Assembly: GCF_037974265.1 (NCBI RefSeq)
Contig: NZ_CP150233.1
Location: forward strand, 5,952,001-6,016,000
DNA length: 64,000 nt
Direction of reading: 5' to 3'
Origin: Paenibacillus sp. FSL R5-0623
GTDB lineage: Bacteria > Bacillota > Bacilli > Paenibacillales > Paenibacillaceae
Shown here: in pieces, positions 27,211-35,751 of the stretch
Position numbering within the stretch: the first letter of the stretch is position 1
How the letters are laid out: each line of letters opens with the position of its first letter
The notes under the pieces: model-generated
What the model was told of the DNA's origin: nothing
The model's input: only the letters and a program-made list of their open reading frames with translations
Database searches by the model: none
Made by a program: the position numbers and the translations under genes

Positions 27211-28952
27211 GACATCAGTCCCTCCTTCCGGATGAAATCTTCTGCAAATAACTCACTGTAGTGCTCGCTATTCTCCAGCAGATATCCATGCGTGCCTGTA
27301 GCCACAATGCGTCCCTGATGTACAACAGCAACCCGATCAGCATTCAGGATGGAGGATAAGCGATGAGCGATGACAATCGAAGCACGATCCTTGCTCAATT
27401 TCTGCCAGGAATGCTGGACCGCTTGTTCAGCTTCATAGTCCAAAGCGGAAGTGGCTTCGTCGAATATAATTAATTTGGGTTGTTTCAGAAAAATGCGGGC
27501 AATAGACAGACGCTGCTTTTGTCCACCGGAGAACTCCATTTCCCCTGCACCAATAACGGTGTCCAGACCCTGAGGAAGAGAACGGATAAAGTCTCCAATA
27601 TAGGCCTGATCACATGCCTCCAGCAATTGATCATCATCCGCGTGAGCGCTGCCAAGCATCAGATTGTAACGGATGGTTTCATGGAACAGAATGGCCTCCT
27701 GCTGCACAATTCCTACTCTCTTGCGCAGTCGAGACAGAGAATAGTCATCTATATGCCTGCCACCAATTCGAATCTCCCCTTCCTCCGGGGTGTAGAAACC
27801 AAGCAGCATGTTCACAATCGTTGTTTTGCCCGAACCACTCTTACCTACAAGCGCAACAGATTCATGAGCACCGATCTCCAACGTGAGACCGTCCAGCACA
27901 TAGGGACCCTGTTCATCATACCGAAATCTCACTTGCTCGAATGACGTCTCCCCATTTTCCATCTCAACTTCAGATTGACCACCGCTCCTCTCCGTCTCTT
28001 CATCCAGAAGATCAAAGACTTTGCGGGACTGTACCGTCAGCTTGGGCAGATTCACAACCGCCTCGTAGATCATCATCATGGATTGATTATTCTTGGTCAG
28101 ATACGACATAATGGCAACAAAGGCTCCTGCCGTAAGCTGTCCCTGAACAATAAGCACACCCGCAATGGCATAGATACACAGATCTGATAGCAAAAAAATA
28201 AATGCATTAGAGCGGGTAGACATCCATTTCATGACTTCTGTCTGATTGTCGAGACGAATAACGTCTGCGCTCTGTCCCGTGAACAGTGTAGTGACCCTTC
28301 TGCCACTCCCCAACAAACGAATATCTCTCATGCCTTGAAGCATCTCCAGCATCCAGCTGACAAAATGGCCGTATTTCCCACGCAAAATGGTCTGCTGCTT
28401 GGTCATCTTACGATTAAAATACTGTGATACCCAGACCGAAACCGGAACCAGCACCATCATGGCCAGGGCGATATACGGATTGAGATAAAATAAAAAAACA
28501 AACGAAACCAGCAATTTCGTAAATGGAGCTGCCATCTGAAAAATGATTAACTCTATTAACTGCATGACAGAATCCGTGTCTCTTGTTAGACGTGTGACCA
28601 GATCACCGGTCTGGGCTTTTTGAAAATAAGATGCTTTAAAATGAAGAATGCGATCAAATAAACTTTTTCGAATATCAAATAGAAATTTAACATTCAGGTA
28701 GATCCAGATGGATTTAATGATCCAACTTAGAGCCCTTACACCTACATACAAAGCAATATAAGTCAAAATAACATAGCCGAAGAAATGAAGATTACGGTGA
28801 TAGAATACTTCGTCGATCAAGATGGCAAAAATAAGCGGTCCAATCAGATCCACCACCACCATGATTAGCTCGCAGAACAACATGGTCATCAAGCTGATTC
28901 GGTAGGGTTTGGCGAATGTACGGATTCGTTTGCTCAGTGAAATATTCTCCAT
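27207..28952 (-). CDS. ABC exporter half-transporter (first subunit)
   Basis: The 581-residue protein has six transmembrane helices followed by an ATPase with Walker A GKSGSGKTT near 371, signature FSGGQKQR near 474 and Walker B LIIFDEATSALD. Catalytic Glu and H-loop His are intact, so both subunits look ATP-competent. AGGAGGATGGC precedes the ATG. Together with its overlapping partner and the small membrane protein just upstream it forms a likely self-resistance and export unit for the operon's product. Confidence 0.88.
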   Translation of the reverse strand: MENISLSKRIRTFAKPYRISLMTMLFCELIMVVVDLIGPLIFAILIDEVFYHRNLHFFGYVILTYIALYVGVRALSWIIKSIWIYLNVKFLFDIRKSLFDRILHFKASYFQKAQTGDLVTRLTRDTDSVMQLIELIIFQMAAPFTKLLVSFVFLFYLNPYIALAMMVLVPVSVWVSQYFNRKMTKQQTILRGKYGHFVSWMLEMLQGMRDIRLLGSGRRVTTLFTGQSADVIRLDNQTEVMKWMSTRSNAFIFLLSDLCIYAIAGVLIVQGQLTAGAFVAIMSYLTKNNQSMMMIYEAVVNLPKLTVQSRKVFDLLDEETERSGGQSEVEMENGETSFEQVRFRYDEQGPYVLDGLTLEIGAHESVALVGKSGSGKTTIVNMLLGFYTPEEGEIRIGGRHIDDYSLSRLRKRVGIVQQEAILFHETIRYNLMLGSAHADDDQLLEACDQAYIGDFIRSLPQGLDTVIGAGEMEFSGGQKQRLSIARIFLKQPKLIIFDEATSALDYEAEQAVQHSWQKLSKDRASIVIAHRLSSILNADRVAVVHQGRIVATGTHGYLLENSEHYSELFAEDFIRKEGLMS

Positions 28953-28963
28953 GCCATCCTCCT

Positions 28964-29437
28964 CTAGGATATCCAGCTCTCAAGTACGGTCTGGCTCTGG
29001 GATTGTACCTCGGTAACAATCGAGAATTCGGTTGTATGGGATAACTTCATCCGCTCCGCCAGCTCTTCATTCCATACACCTTCAGCTGTAATTCGAGTCG
29101 TAGATGATGTGGGGTCCTGGTTAACCTCAAGGATCTGGGCAGCGTAACGTTTACCTTGTTCCTCTGTGTACCAGATCAAGGAGTCACCCTTCTGAAACCC
29201 CGTAATAGGCTCTTCTGTAAATTCAGCTATAATGTGTAATTTGACATCCTCCCCTTGCAGTGATTCAGACCCTGCAGTTGCCGTTGCCGTCTCACTGCGC
29301 AGATAGGAGGTCGTATGGAATTGCATGGCTAACGTCACTAATGCTGTCACAGTTAATCCAATAATGATAAGTGCAGCCACGGGTAATTGAATCGAAAGCC
29401 GGAACCAGATCTGTCCTATTCGTTTAGTCCGGCTCAT
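28964..29437 (-). CDS. Single-pass membrane protein beside the ABC exporters
   Basis: This protein of about 157 residues has one hydrophobic helix (about residues 14-42), a short linker and an extracytoplasmic strand-rich domain with GFQKGDSLIWYTEEQGKRYAAQILEV. The GxxV/KGDxIxxY style recalls the beta-barrel part of HlyD-type adaptors, without the coiled-coil hairpin. An upstream TTG at 29455 lies inside AAGGAGA, so the ATG at 29437 is chosen. It overlaps the ACP gene by 14 bases. It probably assists the adjacent exporter. Confidence 0.6.
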   Translation of the reverse strand: MSRTKRIGQIWFRLSIQLPVAALIIIGLTVTALVTLAMQFHTTSYLRSETATATAGSESLQGEDVKLHIIAEFTEEPITGFQKGDSLIWYTEEQGKRYAAQILEVNQDPTSSTTRITAEGVWNEELAERMKLSHTTEFSIVTEVQSQSQTVLESWIS

Positions 29438-29693
29438 GTTCCGAATCTCCTTCAATGAGGCTGACCAGGTAATCCCTGAAATCGGCTATGGTGTCGGTTT
29501 GCACAAATGCCAATTGATCATCGTCTATCTCAATGTTGAATACTTTCTCCATCTCCACCACAATTTTAATGTAATCGAGTGAATTCGTTCCAAGTTCCCC
29601 CCAGGCTTGATCCATCTGAATATCCGTTCCATACTCCATAACCTTGTCGATGACCTGTATTATTTGAGTCTCCAATGTCATGATTTCACTCAT
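29424..29693 (-). CDS. Discrete acyl carrier protein
   Basis: This 89-residue acidic protein has the phosphopantetheine site GTNSLDYIK, with the attachment Ser in GxxSLD, and the helical pattern of ACP/PCP domains. GGGGAGGATCTGA precedes the ATG, which overlaps the upstream TGA (TGAATG), so it is coupled to the A-PCP-BtrH gene. It may hold a separately activated starter or tailoring acyl group that the BtrH-like proteins transfer, as BtrI does for BtrH in butirosin. That link is inference. Confidence 0.85.
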   Translation of the reverse strand: MSEIMTLETQIIQVIDKVMEYGTDIQMDQAWGELGTNSLDYIKIVVEMEKVFNIEIDDDQLAFVQTDTIADFRDYLVSLIEGDSEHEPD

Positions 29694-32600
29694 TCAGATC
29701 CTCCCCATCATGTGAGATTTAACCAACTCATCGTAATACTCCCGTTCAAGCACACTTATATTTCTGTATATCTCATGGAGTTTATGAAACGATGTTGGTT
29801 TATATGAAGAAGTAAGCACATACTTGGCCAGAACTGAGCGAATGTCACTCCACTCCATGACAATGCGCTCACGAATATGTGTCAATCTGGAATCCGCGCC
29901 AGTTAGATTGGCACAACGATACACCTCGGCCTTTTTGGCACTAATCAATTTATGAAGCGAAATGACCCAATCCTCCGCTATGGAAGACACCACATGTTGA
30001 TCCTGAACAACGGCCTCAAACTGTGGCACACTCTCCTCCAGTCTTGCCAGACTGTTCTCTATCCGCTCCTGTTGCTCTTCAATATGATCCACATAGATCT
30101 TCCAGTAAGCCTCCAACTGTTTCGAACTGGCATCTCTTTGATGTATCACCGGATAATGCTTATTGTAGAACGTATAGAAGGTGTGATTTTCCATATTAAA
30201 ATGCTCGATATAGCCATGATAGCTATCCGACAGATCCTGGTAACTAACAATTCGTTCTTCATACGACAAGTTATCATGATGCTTATGCTCCATCACGGTA
30301 AACGTCTGGTTGATCGGATCAGCACCGTATACAAGCCAGGTATGTGGAATATGCTTTTTGAGATACGTATCATTGCGTATGGATGTGTAGTAGACGTCAA
30401 CCCAGACAATAACCGGTTTGGCATTCAGAACCGCTCGACTGACATCCTGTATAATGTCCTCGCTAGCTTTTACCATTTCATAACCAATGCCCAGATCGTC
30501 CAGAATGTCTGTATCCTTGCGACAGGAGAAGAAACCATTCACAAGAAATTGCTTATTCTCAGACCATAGATACTCATCCACATGATGGATGAAAAACGGA
30601 TGTATGCTTTTGTTCTGTTGCAATACAATGGGAAATAGAGAGTTATAGAAGCATAATTTGAAAAAGACTTCGTTAAAAGGCTGATATCCACCGGAATGGG
30701 CTAGCTGTGTATGCTCCATACCCAATGATGATGACGTCTTGTTAACCTTTACAACGCCAGATGGCTGCCCGTTATTTTCACTTTCATATGAATCGGCAAG
30801 CCCGGGATTCTCTTCCAGAACTGCTGCAAGCATCCTTATGGTGGGATTGTCATACAAAATGGAAGGCAGGACCCGAATACCGAGATTCTCCAGTTCAACC
30901 TCCATTCGGATCACAAGCAGGGAGTGCCCACCAAGCTGAAAGAAGTCGTCGTCAATACCGATCCGTTCCATCTCCAGCAATGTACGCCAAACTTGCACCA
31001 GTTGGTGCTCCAGCTCATTCGTAGACGGTGCATAGTTCATGCCAAAATGTAATGACTGCCTCTGGTTCAATAACTCTCGTGTATCTATCTTCCCATGGAT
31101 CGTTCGTGGCATATGTGATATTTGAATATATCTTGAAGGCAGCATATATTCGGGCAACAATGATATCAGATATTGGCGAATATCCATGACATACAGTTCC
31201 GTATCGGCCACAATATAAGCGGTCAGCACCTTCTCACCTTCGACTCCGGTCGTCAGTACAACACATTCGTCAATTGGACCGTAACGGTTCAGATGTCGCT
31301 CTACTTCTGCCAATTCAATCCGATGGCCCCTGACCTTAACCTGCTTGTCCATCCTTCCCAGAAATAACATGTGGCCTTCCGCTGTCCACATTCCTATATC
31401 CCCTGTGCGAAACATCCGCTCTCCTTCAACAAACGGTGACTCGATAAACTTCTGATCTGTCAATTCCTGCAATCCTATATACCCGCGAGACACCCCGTTG
31501 CCCGAAATACATATTTCTCCGGGTACGCCTACGGGCAACATTCGTCCATGACGATCTCCAATGTGTACAAAATAACCTTGAATAGGGCGCCCCACTGGAA
31601 TCGGATCAACAGTCTCTGATGACAGCTTCTCATAGAGTGCACATACCGTCGTCTCGGTGGGGCCATACGTATTGTATACATTGGTATAGGTGAGCAGATG
31701 TCCAATATCCGCCATCTTCAATACATCTCCGCCGCTGATAATGGTGCGAACACTCGCAAGATTGGGCATCCGGTTAAGTTCCCTCAGGATATGAGGTGTA
31801 GTGCTGACAAGGGTGACCTTGTGTCTGTCCAGTAACTGCACCAGTCCGTGGATATCCAGCAGTTGTTCTCGTTGAACCACAACCAGTGTTGCCCCGGCAG
31901 TTAATCCAGGAAACACTTCTTCCATATAAGTATCAAAGGTACTCGCTGCTTGTTGAAGCACCTTGTCTGTTGAATTTAGTTGAAACTCGGCTTGAAAAGC
32001 GTTCACGTATGCACTCAGATTTCGTTGCTCTACTCCGACCCCTTTGGGCTCACCCGTTGAGCCGGACGTATACAGAATGTAGGCTAGACCATTCATATCG
32101 GGTACGAAACTTAAACCACTTCCATCTTCTATTCTCCATGGGGCAGCATCCAGCTCAATCATTTCTATGCCTGAGCCTGAAGGCATTGCCAATGTCATCT
32201 CCTCTAAAGCTCGATGTACATTCGTTTCCAACAGTCCCGTAAGAATAATGCGGGCATCCGATTCCATTAAAATATGGCGTATACGCTCCATGGGATATTC
32301 AGGATGAAGAGGAATATAGGTTCCTCCTGCTTTGAACACCGCCAGGATTGTAATGATTAACTCCATGGAGCCTGCCATCATAACGGGGACTGGACTCTCC
32401 GCAGTCACCCCAGAAGCAATCAGGAGACGGGCAAGCTGATTGGATTGCTCCTCCAGAGACTGATACGAAATCTGGCGATCTCCCTCTATAACCGCAGTCT
32501 GGTTGGGTGTTCTGTTTACTTGTTCAAGAAATAGAGCACAGACAGAACGTGCCTCCGGCAGGAACAAACGTGGACTCCTGTTCCATCTTTCCATGATTTC

Positions 32601-33350
32601 ATTCTCCTCTTCCAGAGAAAGGAGCTGACTCATGGATAGCGGTTGGTCTGGTAAGGCTGTTGTCTGTTCCAGCAATCGTATGTAGTGGGAACATAAACGC
32701 TCAGGTTGGCTGGGTTCATGGGATATGGCACCATAACGGAGAGTCATCTGAAGTCGTTGATCTACCCGGTCAAACGCCAGTGAACAATGGGCTCCTTCAT
32801 CCAGAATAGGTTCCTCATGGATTCCTTTCATATACAGAACCGTCTTCAACTCGCACTCCTCGGGAAGCCGCCCCAGCTTCTCTGCCATCTTATCGTAAGG
32901 AAAATGCCAGTACGTTCGGGCGGACATGACTTCAGATTTGGTATGTAATACCAATTGTCTGAACGATGCTGTCTCGTCTACTTTTCCACGAATTGCGAGC
33001 AAGTGGGAACTTCGAAAATCTTCGACTTGTTCTGGAGTCAGGGGCATACCCAGCAACATATCTTGATGTCCATAATAACGATACAACAGATGTTGAAATC
33101 CCGATAAGAGCAATATATACAACGCCAAATTTGACCCCCCACTCATGCGGATCAATCTTGCGGACAATTCATCTGGAAAGGATAAGGAAAGGATCTGTAC
33201 GTTGGGTTCTCCAGTCTGTATCGAAGGTTGCAGAATTCCATCAAACAACGTTCCAATATGAATATCGCCATCTAGTTGTTTCTGCCAATACGCTCGTTCT
33301 TCCTTAAATTTATCACTCGACATCATAACATTAAGTAGATGGATATCCAT
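29694..33350 (-). CDS. NRPS: half condensation domain, adenylation, PCP, BtrH-like C-terminus
   Basis: The protein is about 1218 residues. Residues 1-240 look like the C-terminal lobe of a condensation domain (FKEERAYWQKQL, VLGMPL-type strands) and have no HHxxxDG. The adenylation domain (about 245-760) has YTSGSTGEPKG near 425, NTYGPTETT near 563, RTGDIG, GRMDKQVKVRGHRIEL and the catalytic Lys in HGKID. The PCP site GGHSLL is near 807. Residues about 890-1218 resemble BtrH-like proteins (LCFYNSL, VIVWVDVYY, HTWLVYG). Specificity positions by eye include Asp235, Thr236 and Glu239 equivalents, so an alpha-amino acid, perhaps basic, is loaded. GGGGTGAG supports the ATG at 33350. It probably adds the last residue and releases the chain. 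Confidence 0.82.
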   Translation of the reverse strand: MDIHLLNVMMSSDKFKEERAYWQKQLDGDIHIGTLFDGILQPSIQTGEPNVQILSLSFPDELSARLIRMSGGSNLALYILLLSGFQHLLYRYYGHQDMLLGMPLTPEQVEDFRSSHLLAIRGKVDETASFRQLVLHTKSEVMSARTYWHFPYDKMAEKLGRLPEECELKTVLYMKGIHEEPILDEGAHCSLAFDRVDQRLQMTLRYGAISHEPSQPERLCSHYIRLLEQTTALPDQPLSMSQLLSLEEENEIMERWNRSPRLFLPEARSVCALFLEQVNRTPNQTAVIEGDRQISYQSLEEQSNQLARLLIASGVTAESPVPVMMAGSMELIITILAVFKAGGTYIPLHPEYPMERIRHILMESDARIILTGLLETNVHRALEEMTLAMPSGSGIEMIELDAAPWRIEDGSGLSFVPDMNGLAYILYTSGSTGEPKGVGVEQRNLSAYVNAFQAEFQLNSTDKVLQQAASTFDTYMEEVFPGLTAGATLVVVQREQLLDIHGLVQLLDRHKVTLVSTTPHILRELNRMPNLASVRTIISGGDVLKMADIGHLLTYTNVYNTYGPTETTVCALYEKLSSETVDPIPVGRPIQGYFVHIGDRHGRMLPVGVPGEICISGNGVSRGYIGLQELTDQKFIESPFVEGERMFRTGDIGMWTAEGHMLFLGRMDKQVKVRGHRIELAEVERHLNRYGPIDECVVLTTGVEGEKVLTAYIVADTELYVMDIRQYLISLLPEYMLPSRYIQISHMPRTIHGKIDTRELLNQRQSLHFGMNYAPSTNELEHQLVQVWRTLLEMERIGIDDDFFQLGGHSLLVIRMEVELENLGIRVLPSILYDNPTIRMLAAVLEENPGLADSYESENNGQPSGVVKVNKTSSSLGMEHTQLAHSGGYQPFNEVFFKLCFYNSLFPIVLQQNKSIHPFFIHHVDEYLWSENKQFLVNGFFSCRKDTDILDDLGIGYEMVKASEDIIQDVSRAVLNAKPVIVWVDVYYTSIRNDTYLKKHIPHTWLVYGADPINQTFTVMEHKHHDNLSYEERIVSYQDLSDSYHGYIEHFNMENHTFYTFYNKHYPVIHQRDASSKQLEAYWKIYVDHIEEQQERIENSLARLEESVPQFEAVVQDQHVVSSIAEDWVISLHKLISAKKAEVYRCANLTGADSRLTHIRERIVMEWSDIRSVLAKYVLTSSYKPTSFHKLHEIYRNISVLEREYYDELVKSHMMGRI

Positions 33351-33373
33351 GATCTCACCCCGAATACATAGTA

Positions 33374-33414
33374 AACCGGCACAACAAGTGCTGATCACAC
33401 CTGTCCTGCCGGTT
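33374..33414 (-). other. Intercistronic inverted repeat inside the biosynthetic operon
   Basis: AACCGGCA and TGCCGGTT flank a 25-base loop in the 85-base gap between the acyltransferase and NRPS genes, the largest gap in the operon. There is no T run, so it is not a simple terminator. It may be an RNA processing or stabilising hairpin. Confidence 0.5.
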
Positions 33415-33435
33415 GATTGTTGTACACGTGCTTGT

Positions 33436-34695
33436 TTATGCCGTAGTAACTTTCAGGTCACTCCACAAATAATACTGCCCCGTCTCGTCCAGGATCTGGT
33501 GGAACCAGTCATCCCGTTCTTCCTGCTCTACTTGTTTGGTTTCGAATATTGTTCCGAGCCATTCCAGCGACTGTTTCATCTGCTCCGTAGTCGGGGCCTG
33601 ATCCGCCGCCTCAAGCTCCTCTTGAAGCTGTTGAATCTGTTTATATGGCTCTACGACTCCTTTTTGATATTCCTCCTGATCCCAATTCCGATTAGGTGTA
33701 GCTACAGCCGCAGCCATACATTTCGTTACTACCGTTGGTCTCGGTCTGGATACAACAGCCTGATCCAGTAACTCTTTCAGTGCTTTACGATCCTCTTTCT
33801 GTCCGTAGGCAAAAGATTTCATACCGAGCTTATCCATTTCTACCAGTCCGCTCAGGACATTTTTGGGTCCAAGTTCAATCGTCAGCGTAACTCCATGCTT
33901 CTTGAGATATTGCATCGTCTGTGCCCACTTGACCGGCTGGGACAGCTGCCTTTGGAGAAGTCCCGTAATTCTCCCGGCTTCGGTGTATGGCGTGGCGGTA
34001 ACATTGGATACGACAGGCCACTTGAATGGATGGAAACGATAATTGGCAAGTTCCACCCCAAGCTGTTCACCAGCCGACTCCATCAAGCGGCTATGGAACG
34101 GCGCACTCATCATCAACGGGGTTGTCTGGGCATCCTGGTCCAGCAGGATGGATTCCACTTGTTCAATCGAATCCTGATGACCGGATATGGCATACTGGCT
34201 CGAAGCATTGTAACAGGAAATCGCAGACCAAGCCGTATCGGTTGACACTTGCTCGCAGGCTCTGCGGATCATCTCCTCATCGGCACCATCAATGATGGTC
34301 ATGGCTCCATCTGCTTCATCTGCGATAAGTTCCGTCAATTCCCCGCGTCGCTTGGTGATCTGCACAGCATCACCAAATGTCATAGCACCGGAGCACGCTA
34401 GAGCTGCATACTCACCCAGGCTGTGGCCTGCGCAGAATTGCGGGTTGATCCCGATCTCCTCCATGTAGACACGATAGGCAACCACACTCGCTGTCAACAA
34501 TGCCGGCTGCATATTGGAAGGTTTGTTCAGATCAAAAAGGCTGCCTTCAAAACTCAATTTGGCCAAATCAAAGCCCAGAATATGGTTGGCTTCTTCATAC
34601 GTTTGTCTTGCAATCTCGTACTGATCATAGAAGTTTTTCATCATCCCTACATATTGAGAACCTTGCCCTGGAAACAGAAATGCTATTTTTTCCAT
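33436..34695 (-). CDS. Discrete (trans-acting) acyltransferase of the PKS
   Basis: Residues 1-285 are a FabD-type acyltransferase: FPGQGSQ at the start, nucleophile Ser in GHSLGE near 92, the carboxylate-binding Arg in KRRGEL, and APFHSRLM like the GAFH motif of malonyl-type enzymes. The remaining ~130 residues are an extension. All six PKS modules lack an AT, so this enzyme is expected to load them. Because its neighbours make an ACP-bound extender, it may, like ZmaF in zwittermicin A, accept hydroxymalonyl-ACP as well as or instead of malonyl-CoA. Substrate choice cannot be read with certainty. Confidence 0.88.
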   Translation of the reverse strand: MEKIAFLFPGQGSQYVGMMKNFYDQYEIARQTYEEANHILGFDLAKLSFEGSLFDLNKPSNMQPALLTASVVAYRVYMEEIGINPQFCAGHSLGEYAALACSGAMTFGDAVQITKRRGELTELIADEADGAMTIIDGADEEMIRRACEQVSTDTAWSAISCYNASSQYAISGHQDSIEQVESILLDQDAQTTPLMMSAPFHSRLMESAGEQLGVELANYRFHPFKWPVVSNVTATPYTEAGRITGLLQRQLSQPVKWAQTMQYLKKHGVTLTIELGPKNVLSGLVEMDKLGMKSFAYGQKEDRKALKELLDQAVVSRPRPTVVTKCMAAAVATPNRNWDQEEYQKGVVEPYKQIQQLQEELEAADQAPTTEQMKQSLEWLGTIFETKQVEQEERDDWFHQILDETGQYYLWSDLKVTTA

Positions 34696-34725
34696 TGATT
34701 AAACACCTCGCCTCTTAGATTGGAT

Positions 34726-35751
34726 TTACGCGATAACTTCCATGGACACATACGCAGGCTGATCCTGGATCATGCTTAGATCACTCTCAAACAAATAAAA
34801 ATCTCCGTTCTGCTCAATCTCACGGAATCCGGCAAATTTGTAAGTGATCATCATCGTACGATTTCGATCTGTTGATACAAACTCGGCCTGCAAACGGACA
34901 TTCGCTTCCTTAGCCATACGCATCACATGATGCAGCAGCAATGTACCTGCTCCTCTGGACATGACGCGGCAGGACACCAGCAGCAGTTTCAGTGTCCACA
35001 CTTCGTCATTTAATTCGAGCAACGCCAGGCCGATTTTGCCATACGTACCGTACTTGTCTTCCAGTCCTGCAATCAGCAGTTTGTGGCGTGGAGAATACCG
35101 GAATTGATCGAGTTCCTCGTAAGAGTAGGTATAACCTGTGGCGTTCAGTTGATGTGTTCTGACCGTCAGTTCTTCTGCACGCTGTAGATCCCCTTCCTTC
35201 ACTTCAGAGATCGTGAAGATCATGCCAAGGGAGGCCAGGAATTCATCCTGAGTACCTTCGAACTCCTCCTCCTTCTCATTGCGGGCAATATCATTCATAT
35301 ACATCTTTCTGCGTAAGGCAGAATCCTCGGTAATGAAACGTGGCTTCATCTCATCCATATCTGTTAATTCAAGATAGGCCATCGCATCGATACAGAGGAC
35401 GTCGGGGTGAGTGAATAATACTTCCTCACGTTCGAAAGGCTGATCATCGATAAAAGCAATCGTGTCCATTCCGATATTGATGGATTCCACGATGGTTTTC
35501 ACCGATCGGGATTTGGCATTCCAATTGATTTGTGGATAGATAAAATATTCGCGCAGACCGAATTCTTCCAACTTGGCCATCGCCAGTTCATGATCGTTAC
35601 GGCTGGCAATCGATTGCAGAATTCCTCGTTCATCCAGAGTACAGATAACTTCCACAATATTTTCTTTCAGCGTGACCTGTTCATCCTCCAGCAAAATTCC
35701 GTTCCAAATAGTATGGTCCAAGTCCCAGATTACACATTTTATTTTTTTCAT
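34726..35751 (-). CDS. FkbH-like protein, glyceryl-ACP synthase
   Basis: The HAD-superfamily domain shows CVIWDLDHTIW (nucleophile Asp in DxDxT), SIASRNDHELAMAKLEEFGL, YPQINWNAKS and FIDDQPFER, all diagnostic of FkbH enzymes that load a glyceryl unit from 1,3-bisphosphoglycerate onto an ACP. The C-terminal 150 residues are the GNAT-like region usual for the family (TVRTHQLNATG, GKIGLALLEL). The length of 341 residues is normal. The ATG overlaps the stop of the acyl-CoA dehydrogenase gene (ATGA). It starts the pathway for an oxidised C3 extender unit. Confidence 0.93.
   Translation of the reverse strand: MKKIKCVIWDLDHTIWNGILLEDEQVTLKENIVEVICTLDERGILQSIASRNDHELAMAKLEEFGLREYFIYPQINWNAKSRSVKTIVESINIGMDTIAFIDDQPFEREEVLFTHPDVLCIDAMAYLELTDMDEMKPRFITEDSALRRKMYMNDIARNEKEEEFEGTQDEFLASLGMIFTISEVKEGDLQRAEELTVRTHQLNATGYTYSYEELDQFRYSPRHKLLIAGLEDKYGTYGKIGLALLELNDEVWTLKLLLVSCRVMSRGAGTLLLHHVMRMAKEANVRLQAEFVSTDRNRTMMITYKFAGFREIEQNGDFYLFESDLSMIQDQPAYVSMEVIA

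Noticed and set aside
25444..28952. Bacteriocin (C39 peptidase-containing) exporter
   Set aside because: Neither half-transporter has an N-terminal peptidase domain, and no precursor peptide gene was seen nearby.
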